This document shows, one piece after another, positions 1-5,000 of a stretch of DNA of 5,555 bases. The position numbers were made by a program, and so were the translations under genes. The DNA lies in contig SCPY01000286.1 of the NCBI GenBank assembly GCA_004299495.1, forward strand, positions 1-5,555. Reading direction: 5' to 3'. Under the pieces are notes generated by a model that was given only the letters and a program-made list of their open reading frames with translations, did not search any database and was not told the DNA's origin. Every line of letters begins with the position of its first letter. Within the stretch, counting starts at the first letter, position 1. The stretch is from a bacterium. GTDB lineage: Bacteria > Omnitrophota > Gorgyraeia > Gygaellales > UBA12090.

Positions 1-2
1 AG

Positions 3-119
3 TTCGGCGAATCGGGAAGGAGCCCGCTGGCCACGGTCGCCAATGACCCTTTTGGCGGTTCGCTTTCAGTCTTAGATACCCAGGCTATTTACCGGCTCTA
101 TTACCGCCGTAAGTTCTAA
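3..119 (+). CDS. C-terminal end of an unrecognised protein (5' end outside window)
   Basis: An open frame enters from the left edge and runs 38 codons to a TAA at 117-119. The other two forward frames meet stops within this stretch (TGA near 43, TAG near 74), so this is the only frame that crosses it. The visible tail is rich in Gly, Ser and Pro, then ends in an aromatic and basic stretch (IYRLYYRRKF). I do not recognise a family. An aromatic last residue occurs in outer-membrane beta-barrels, but 38 residues cannot support that assignment. The gene stops just before the promoter at 127-154 and no hairpin terminator is visible between them. Confidence 0.5.
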   Translation, partial: FGESGRSPLATVANDPFGGSLSVLDTQAIYRLYYRRKF

Positions 120-126
120 ATTTTGT

Positions 127-154
127 TTGACTTATAGAATTTCTATTATATAAT
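127..154 (+). promoter_or_regulatory. sigma70-type promoter for the ROK gene
   Basis: The -35 element TTGACT (127-132, 5 of 6 to consensus) is followed after 16 bp by a perfect -10 TATAAT (149-154). Transcription should start near 161, giving a leader of about 70 nt before the ATG at 232. It is the only strong promoter seen upstream of the ROK and coiled-coil genes. The match is direct from sequence; activity is inferred. Confidence 0.75.
134..146. promoter_or_regulatory. inverted repeat in promoter spacer, candidate operator
   Basis: ATAGAA-T-TTCTAT is a perfect 13-bp inverted repeat (6-bp arms, 1-bp centre) lying wholly between the -35 and -10 elements. A dimeric repressor bound here would block RNA polymerase. 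The adjacent ROK regulator is the natural candidate, which would mean autoregulation, since NagC/XylR-type ROK repressors bind AT-rich palindromic sites. The binding protein is inferred. The arms are AT-rich, so chance occurrence is possible. Confidence 0.4.
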
Positions 155-231
155 GAAGCGCAAGATAAGGAATAAGTAATAGAATTCATCTGCGCCAGAA
201 AAAGCCACGGAGAAAGGGATGCGCTTTAGCA

Positions 232-1473
232 ATGGCCATCAACAACCTGAGAGAGGAAAGCTTAAGCGAGAGGGAGAAGCGCAATCTATCCATACTTGAG
301 ACTTTGAGGCGCTTTGGGCCGGTGACGCGGCCTGAGATATCGCGGCTGGTAGGTTTAAATATCGTTACCGTTTCAAATTATATAGAGGAATTCCTCAACA
401 AGAATTTGGTCTTTGAAAAAGAGTTTGATATCTCTGAAGGAGGAAGGCGCCCCATCCTTTTGGATATAAATCCCGACAGCGGTATGGTGGTGGGGGTGGG
501 GGTGAATTTGTTAAATATCGTCGGGGTGCTCGCGGATATGAAGGGCAGGGTTATCACCCGGAGCGCGCTGGAGCGCAAAGATATCGGCGTAAAAGATATC
601 GTCGGATGTATCATTGAAGTAATCGCCAGGGCTTTGAATAAGGCCAAGGACAATCAGTCGAAAGTAAGAGGCATAGGTATAGGCATAGCCGGCATCGTGA
701 ACAAAAAAGACGGCTCGGTCCGCTGGCCGGAGAAAATAGGAAACCGTTACGATTACGCCTCGGTCTATGTTCCGTTAAAAAGTATCATTGAAAAGGAATT
801 CGGCCTTCCTGTGGCAATTGAAAATGACGCCACCGCCGCCTGTTTCGGAGAGCAGTGGATGGATTTAGAGCCGGGGATTAAGAATCTGGTCTATATGTTT
901 TCCGGGGTGGGCTGCGGAATAATGATTAACGGCCAGATTTATACCGGAGCGACCGGATCCGCCGGAGAGGTTTCAATATACAATCCTAAGGAAGAAACCC
1001 CCTTTACCTGCCAGGCGGGAAACCCCTGTTTTTTGAAGCGCGCGGATATGGATTTTGGCATAACCGAAGAAGCCCGCGCGAGAATTGTTCAGGGCGCGCA
1101 GGGAGAGGATATAGCAAAAAGGCTTTTGGAGCTTTCAGGGGGTGACGCAAGAGATATCAGTCTAAAACATATATTTCAGGCCGCTAAAGAAAACGACCCG
1201 CTTTCGGTTGAGCTTGTGGATAAGGCGGCAAGGCAGTTAGGCATAAAGGCCGCCTTTCTGGTAAACCTGCTTAATCCCCAGGCCGTGATTATCGGAGGAG
1301 GGTTGGAGCAGGCAGGCGATAGATTTTTGAGTATGGTCAGGAGCACGGTAAACGATTGGGCATTTGAGGAAATGGCTTCATCCGTAAAGATATTATATTC
1401 TACCTTGGGAGAGAACGCGGTAAGCCTTGGCGCGGCGAGCCTTTTGATGCGTTTGGTATTTAGCCAGGCATAA
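232..1473 (+). CDS. ROK-family transcriptional regulator (NagC/XylR type)
   Basis: This 413-residue protein has the length and order of a ROK repressor. A winged helix-turn-helix lies at about 18-65 (recognition region EISRLVGLNIVTVSNYIEE), with the wing motif GRRP at 71-74. A ROK sugar-kinase-like fold fills the rest, including GIGIGIAGIV (147-156), END with the ROK catalytic-type Asp at D199, SGVGCGIMINGQIYTG (224-239) and GGGLEQAGD (355-363). The ATP-binding DxGGT motif expected near 88-95 is replaced by GVGVNLLN, which favours a regulator over an active kinase. The ROK zinc motif (GH...CxCGxxGC) is degenerate at 242-268: the His position reads I249, and only C260 and C266 remain. The ATG at 232 has only a weak AAAGGG about 13 nt upstream, but no better in-frame start exists. 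The gene probably heads an operon with the coiled-coil gene 38 bp downstream. The effector is unknown; no sugar gene is nearby. Confidence 0.92.
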   Translation: MAINNLREESLSEREKRNLSILETLRRFGPVTRPEISRLVGLNIVTVSNYIEEFLNKNLVFEKEFDISEGGRRPILLDINPDSGMVVGVGVNLLNIVGVLADMKGRVITRSALERKDIGVKDIVGCIIEVIARALNKAKDNQSKVRGIGIGIAGIVNKKDGSVRWPEKIGNRYDYASVYVPLKSIIEKEFGLPVAIENDATAACFGEQWMDLEPGIKNLVYMFSGVGCGIMINGQIYTGATGSAGEVSIYNPKEETPFTCQAGNPCFLKRADMDFGITEEARARIVQGAQGEDIAKRLLELSGGDARDISLKHIFQAAKENDPLSVELVDKAARQLGIKAAFLVNLLNPQAVIIGGGLEQAGDRFLSMVRSTVNDWAFEEMASSVKILYSTLGENAVSLGAASLLMRLVFSQA

Positions 1474-1500
1474 ATTCGCATTTGTGATAGGCTAAACGGG

Positions 1501-1507
1501 GGGAGGG
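1501..1507 (+). promoter_or_regulatory. Shine-Dalgarno site deciding the start at 1512
   Basis: The purine tract GGGAGGG lies 4 nt before the ATG at 1512. Another ATG at 1508 overlaps it, but reads in a different frame that does not give the membrane and coiled-coil protein, so 1512 is the start. Confidence 0.6.
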
Positions 1508-1511
1508 ATGC

Positions 1512-2735
1512 ATGGAGCAGAGGATAAAAATTATTGCTATTGCCCTGGGGGTCATTTTTATCATAGTTTTATTCTTCGCCTTTACTTATGTAAATAAATA
1601 CAACGCGCTTAGCCGTGACCACGAAGAGCTGATAAAAAAACACGAGAATCTTAAGAAGCAGAATGATGAATTAACGAAAAAAGCAGCCAGTACCCAGGAG
1701 GAGCTCGGCCGCCTGAAGGATAAGACGGAGAAAATGAAAAATGAGATAGGCAGCTTAAGTTCTTCTCGCGATGACTTACAGAAGAAATACGATACCCTCC
1801 TGCAGGAAAGGGAAAAGCTGGTGGAAAGGCTCAAGTCTTCTTCCGGCGCGCCTGTTATCGTGGCCGCGCCTACCGCGCCTGCTGCCGCTCCCGCCCCGCC
1901 CCCCGCGGATGAATACTGGGCCGGCATACTGAAGCAAAAAGAAAATTTGGAGTTGCAGCTTTCCAGCCTGAAAGACGCTATAAAGAATAATCAGTTTAAG
2001 GTAGATGAGCTTACCCAGGAGAAAACTTCTTTAGATTTAGAGGTTCAGCGGCTGGTTAAGGATAAGGCTGACCTCCAGCGCCAGCTGGAATATACCGAAA
2101 AGGTGACCGACAGCTTATCCCTGCAATTGGTCAGGGAAAGAGACGACAAGCGTAAGATTGTCAAACAGGCGAATTTATTTAAAGAGGAAAACTACGTCAT
2201 AAGGAGCCGGGTTAAGGATTTGATGAGCGCCAAGGTTTCCTTAGAGAAAAAGCTAAAAGATGCCGAAGATAAGCGTATGGAGTTAGCCGGCCGCCTGACC
2301 CAGATGGATGAGGTGCTGGAGGAGAAGCTTTCTTCGATTTTGGATACCAAGCAGGATATCTCTGATATCAAGAAAGGGGTTAGCCCCTCATCCGGTTCGT
2401 CGCTAGAGCTCCCCGCGATAGTGGTGCCTGGCGGTGGGGTATCCCAGCCCGGAGCTTTTCCGGCCGGGGAAGGCGCGTCCGCTTCATCCACCGCCACGGC
2501 AGACGCAAGCCAAAGCCGTTCATCCGGCAGGGTCATCAGCGTTAACGAAGAAAATAACTTTGTGATTGTCGATATCGGAGAGGATGACGGAGTATATCAG
2601 GGGCAAACTCTCTCCGCCTACCGCGGAAGTGAGCAAATCGCGAGCCTTGAGGTCGTAGAGGTCAGGGCTCATATCTGTGCCGCCGACATTAAAGAAAAGG
2701 CGGCGTACCTGAAAGCCGGAGACATAGTAAGATAG
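1512..2735 (+). CDS. membrane-anchored coiled-coil protein with C-terminal SH3-like beta domain
   Basis: This 407-residue protein has no enzyme motif that I recognise. Residues 5-26 form one strongly hydrophobic segment after a short basic N terminus, an uncleaved anchor that should place the rest outside the cytoplasm. Residues 30-110 are a charged heptad-like coiled coil, and 113-132 an Ala/Pro linker. Residues 137-287 are a second long coiled coil, followed by a Gly/Ser/Pro/Ala-rich linker at about 290-338. The last 70 residues (about 338-407) are a compact beta domain that begins GRVISVN, has VIVDIGEDDGVYQGQTLSAYRG in its middle and ends KAGDIVR. That pattern (VdiG..dGV..Gq.l..yR ... GDiV) resembles the C-terminal domain of FlgT-like and other envelope proteins. 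It sits 38 bp after the ROK gene with its own good ribosome binding site, so co-transcription is likely. A structural or tethering role in the envelope is inferred. The architecture is clear; the function is unknown. Confidence 0.85.
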   Translation: MEQRIKIIAIALGVIFIIVLFFAFTYVNKYNALSRDHEELIKKHENLKKQNDELTKKAASTQEELGRLKDKTEKMKNEIGSLSSSRDDLQKKYDTLLQEREKLVERLKSSSGAPVIVAAPTAPAAAPAPPPADEYWAGILKQKENLELQLSSLKDAIKNNQFKVDELTQEKTSLDLEVQRLVKDKADLQRQLEYTEKVTDSLSLQLVRERDDKRKIVKQANLFKEENYVIRSRVKDLMSAKVSLEKKLKDAEDKRMELAGRLTQMDEVLEEKLSSILDTKQDISDIKKGVSPSSGSSLELPAIVVPGGGVSQPGAFPAGEGASASSTATADASQSRSSGRVISVNEENNFVIVDIGEDDGVYQGQTLSAYRGSEQIASLEVVEVRAHICAADIKEKAAYLKAGDIVR

Positions 2736-2747
2736 CCAACCGTTTGC

Positions 2748-2776
2748 TTGTAAAACGCTCTACCCTTCCTTAAGAT
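2748..2776 (+). promoter_or_regulatory. possible weak promoter for the LacI-family gene
   Basis: TTGTAA (2748-2753) and TAAGAT (2771-2776) are separated by 17 bp, each matching 4 of 6 consensus bases. Transcription would begin about 10-15 nt before the ATG at 2798, leaving little or no room for a ribosome binding site; none is visible. The alternative is read-through from the coiled-coil gene, since no terminator hairpin is seen in 2736-2797. Confidence 0.25.
2750..2763. promoter_or_regulatory. LacI-type operator-like half-palindrome with central CG
   Basis: GTAAAACGCTCTAC is a 14-bp imperfect palindrome in which 5 of 7 base pairs are symmetric around a central CG, the usual layout of LacI-family operators. 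It lies between the possible -35 and -10 of the LacI-family gene, so autorepression would be simple to explain. With only five symmetric pairs this may be chance. Confidence 0.25.
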
Positions 2777-2797
2777 TACCTATTCGCGTTTAAAGCT

Positions 2798-3799
2798 ATG
2801 AGAACAAAATCGGCAGGCATTGAAGATGTAGCTCGATTGGCCGGGCTTTCCATCACCACCGTCTCAAGGGTAATTAACAAGGCCGCTACTGTCAGGGAAG
2901 ATAACCGTAAAAAAGTAGAAGAGGCAGTCCGCAAGCTGCGTTTTAGCCCCTCTCCTCATGCCCAGGCCCTGGCCGGAGGTAAAACCAATACCATAGCCCT
3001 GGTTATCCCCCGCTACGAAGGTATATTTTATTCTTTTTACGCCCTTGAGCTTATCCGGGGAATCGGCACGCTCTGCGACGCCTTAAGGCTTAACCTCTTG
3101 CTCTATTTGACCGAAGGCAGAGACTCTCTTAACGGCAAGTTAGTATCGGGCATAATCTTTGCCGATATTATCAATAACCGCTTTCAGGTGGAATCGGCGA
3201 TCAAGGAAAAAATACCCGCGGTGGTGATCAATAATTTTACAGAAGGCCTCTCTGTGAGCTGTGTCGCGGTGGATAATCTTCAAGGAGCAAAGGAGGCGGT
3301 GAATTATCTCATCGGCCTTGGCCATAAAAAAATAGCGCACATCGCCGGCGATATGATTACTCAGGCCGCGCGCTTTCGCCTTGAAGGTTATAAACAGGCG
3401 CTCTGCGCGCGCGGAATTAAGGAAAATCCGGACTATATTATTAAAACTGATTATTCCCGGGGACAGGCGCGACGCGCCGCGGAGAAGCTTTTAGGCCTGA
3501 ATGCGGACGCGCCTACGGCTATCTTTGTGGCCTCGGATTCTATGGCCCTTGAAGCGGTAGCCGTAATTAAGGAAAAAGGAAAAAGGGTCCCCGAAGACAT
3601 TTCTATTGTCGGTTTTGACGATAACCCTTCCGCCCTCTACGGCCCGGTTTCTCTCACCACGGTCAGGCAGCCGCTGATTAAAATGGGGGAAGAGGCGGTA
3701 AGAGAATTAAATAATCTGATTAAAGGCAAAAAAGAAATTACCAGGGCAATGCTTCCGGCGGAACTGATAGTAAGAGACTCCTGCAAGGTGGTACAATAA
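2798..3799 (+). CDS. LacI-family transcriptional repressor
   Basis: This 333-residue protein has the full LacI/GalR layout and usual length. The helix-turn-helix is at 8-27 (IEDVARLAGLSITTVSRVIN). The hinge helix follows at about 50-62, with HAQAL in place of the usual ARSL-type residues. A periplasmic-binding-protein-like sensor domain begins at TNTIALVIP (63-71). Sensor signatures include VAVDNLQGAKEAVNYLIGLG (156-175), HKKIAHIAGD (176-185), R193 with LEGYKQAL (195-202), AIFVASDSMALEA (241-253), VPEDISIVGFDD (264-275) and LTTVRQP (286-292). The stretch between LLLYLTEG and GIIFAD (about 100-124) looks shorter than in typical members, so the first subdomain may be trimmed. The start follows an in-frame stop at 2771 with no alternative start between, and no Shine-Dalgarno is visible. 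The MetE-like gene follows after 31 bp and is the likeliest co-transcribed partner. The effector is unknown. Confidence 0.93.
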   Translation: MRTKSAGIEDVARLAGLSITTVSRVINKAATVREDNRKKVEEAVRKLRFSPSPHAQALAGGKTNTIALVIPRYEGIFYSFYALELIRGIGTLCDALRLNLLLYLTEGRDSLNGKLVSGIIFADIINNRFQVESAIKEKIPAVVINNFTEGLSVSCVAVDNLQGAKEAVNYLIGLGHKKIAHIAGDMITQAARFRLEGYKQALCARGIKENPDYIIKTDYSRGQARRAAEKLLGLNADAPTAIFVASDSMALEAVAVIKEKGKRVPEDISIVGFDDNPSALYGPVSLTTVRQPLIKMGEEAVRELNNLIKGKKEITRAMLPAELIVRDSCKVVQ

Positions 3800-3830
3800 T
3801 TCGTTTTTGAGCTAACTTTATTTTCTCACT

Positions 3831-4856
3831 TTGAATAATTGCCTTCATTTAAATAAATTTCTCGCCATCGGCGTAGGAAGCCTTCCGCATACCCAGCCCG
3901 TAGATGCCTGCGAGTTAGTCTTCGGGTGTTTAGAAGGGCATATCCCCTTTTGGCCGCAGCTGCCCAAAATGAGATTCAGGGAAAATATGTACGCGCAATT
4001 TTCCGAGAACCTTCCCGGTCTTACCATTGACGAAGATGCTAGGGAAATATACATTAACACAGCCAAAGATACTTACGCGCGGGAATTAGAAGCGGCTTAT
4101 GAACATTATTTGGCCGAGGATTTGGATTATTTTGCCATAACCGAAGATTACGCCGCGGGGCTCTACGAATTTATCCGCCGTCCGTCTTCCTCCGGCCTTC
4201 CATTTATCAAAGGGCAGGTCATCGGCCCGATAAGTTTCGGCCTTACCGTAACCGACCAGAATAAAAGGGCCAGCATCTATAATGAAGAATTCCGCGACTG
4301 CCTTATCAAGGTATTGGCGATGCGGGCAAGATGGCAGATTCGTAAGCTGCGGGGGGCAAGCGCCGGACGGCGGGATACGAAAATCATTATTTTTATTGAT
4401 GAACCGTACCTGGTTTCTATCGGCTCCAGTTTCTTCGGCCTAAGGCCAGAGGCTGTGTCAGCATTGATTAGTGAGCTGGTTGAGGCGATACACAAGGAGG
4501 GGGCGTTTGCCGGGATTCACTGCTGCGGCAATACCGACTGGGGCCTGGTGTTAAAAACCGCGATAGACATCCTGAATTTCGACGCCTATAATTATCCGGA
4601 AACTATCTTTCTCTATCGCAGGGAGCTGGATAATTTTTTGGAAAGAGGCGGGGTGCTGGCTTGGGGAATCGTGCCTTCCTCACCCGATGAGGAGCTCCCC
4701 GGACAGGAGGCGCTCTTAGAAAAGATGGCAAGGCAAAAGGATTATTGCCTGGTCAGCCCTTCCTGCGGCCTAAGCGGCGTATCTTTGGAGAGGGCGCGAA
4801 AGGCGCTGGAGGCGGCCGCGGCTGTTGCCGAAAGATTGTCGGAGCGGGAAGAATGA
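3831..4856 (+). CDS. MetE catalytic-domain-like protein (UROD/MetE superfamily)
   Basis: This 341-residue protein resembles the C-terminal catalytic half of cobalamin-independent methionine synthase, without MetE's N-terminal half. Early motifs are GVGSLPHT (14-21), IPFWPQLPKM (38-47) and ENMYAQFSENLPGL (51-64). FIKGQVIGPISFGLTV (125-140) and FIDEPYL (188-194, matching the MetE IDEP motif) follow. The MetE zinc site (H-x-C ... E ... C) has likely counterparts in H230 and C232 of GIHCCGN and C312 of SPSCGLSG; the acidic ligand is uncertain, perhaps D251. Zinc-dependent methyl transfer to a thiol is therefore plausible. The substrate is unknown: it could be homocysteine with a methyl-corrinoid donor, as reported for short core-MetE enzymes, or something else. 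The start must be TTG at 3831, because an in-frame stop lies at 3813 and the first ATG (3969) would remove the GSLPHT region. No good ribosome binding site is seen. It lies 31 bp after the LacI-family gene, probably in one operon. Confidence 0.82.
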   Translation: MNNCLHLNKFLAIGVGSLPHTQPVDACELVFGCLEGHIPFWPQLPKMRFRENMYAQFSENLPGLTIDEDAREIYINTAKDTYARELEAAYEHYLAEDLDYFAITEDYAAGLYEFIRRPSSSGLPFIKGQVIGPISFGLTVTDQNKRASIYNEEFRDCLIKVLAMRARWQIRKLRGASAGRRDTKIIIFIDEPYLVSIGSSFFGLRPEAVSALISELVEAIHKEGAFAGIHCCGNTDWGLVLKTAIDILNFDAYNYPETIFLYRRELDNFLERGGVLAWGIVPSSPDEELPGQEALLEKMARQKDYCLVSPSCGLSGVSLERARKALEAAAAVAERLSEREE

Positions 4857-4872
4857 ATACTATTTATTGTGT
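4857..4872. promoter_or_regulatory. NrdR box 1 (distal)
   Basis: ATACTATTTATTGTGT matches the published NrdR-box consensus acaCwAtATaTwGtgt at 14 of 16 positions by my count. It begins on the base after the stop codon of the MetE-like gene. Paired boxes upstream of ribonucleotide reductase genes are the known binding pattern of the NrdR repressor. Confidence 0.75.
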
Positions 4873-4888
4873 ATTCTAATGAAAACAA

Positions 4889-4904
4889 ACACAAGATGTT
4901 GTAT
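4889..4904. promoter_or_regulatory. NrdR box 2 (proximal)
   Basis: ACACAAGATGTTGTAT matches the NrdR-box consensus at 13 of 16 positions, including all of the most conserved ones (C, A, A, T, T, G). It starts 32 bp after box 1, about three helical turns, so both boxes face the same side of the DNA. It ends 6 bp before the -35 of the nrdJ promoter. Confidence 0.75.
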
Positions 4905-4910
4905 TTTTTC

Positions 4911-4939
4911 TTGACAGCATCTTTCCCTGCTGTTATACT
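4911..4939 (+). promoter_or_regulatory. strong sigma70-type promoter of nrdJ
   Basis: A perfect -35 TTGACA (4911-4916) is followed by a 17-bp spacer and the -10 TATACT (4934-4939, 5 of 6). A TG at 4931-4932 adds an extended -10. The transcript should start near 4946, leaving a leader of about 55 nt. Placement directly after the two NrdR boxes supports repression by NrdR. Confidence 0.85.
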
Positions 4940-4983
4940 CTAACGAAATGCGCGAGAAAATAAATTATATTAATGATGACTAT

Positions 4984-4998
4984 ATAGGAGGGTCCTAT
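4984..4998 (+). promoter_or_regulatory. nrdJ ribosome binding site within a 6-bp hairpin
   Basis: The AGGAGG Shine-Dalgarno (4986-4991) has ideal spacing, 9 nt, to the ATG at 5001. It lies inside a perfect inverted repeat, ATAGGA (4984-4989), loop GGG, TCCTAT (4993-4998). In RNA this could form a small hairpin that covers part of the site. With only two G-C pairs and a three-base loop it would be weak. Confidence 0.55.
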
Positions 4999-5000
4999 TT

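Noticed and set aside
154..228. Long-range pairing between TGAAGCGC (154-161) and GCGCTTTA (221-228), which would hide the ROK translation start.
   Set aside because: The left arm overlaps the -10 and lies at or before the expected transcription start, so it would be mostly absent from the mRNA.
378..653. Reverse-strand open frames lying inside the forward genes (for example 378-653, 1176-1481, 1586-1927, 2192-2536, 5141-5329).
   Set aside because: Each overlaps a well-supported forward gene, is low in complexity with Ser/Leu/Pro-rich shadow composition, and lacks recognisable domains or ribosome binding sites.
3807..3839. A separate promoter for the MetE-like gene from TTGAGC and AATAAT.
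   Set aside because: Spacing is about 21 bp and the -10 would lie inside the coding region after the TTG start. Co-transcription with the LacI-family gene is simpler.
4889..4910. Short inverted repeat followed by six T residues, resembling an intrinsic terminator for the MetE-like gene.
   Set aside because: The stem is only ACAA/TTGT (4 bp). The symmetry is fully explained by the NrdR box, and the T-run lies just before the nrdJ -35.
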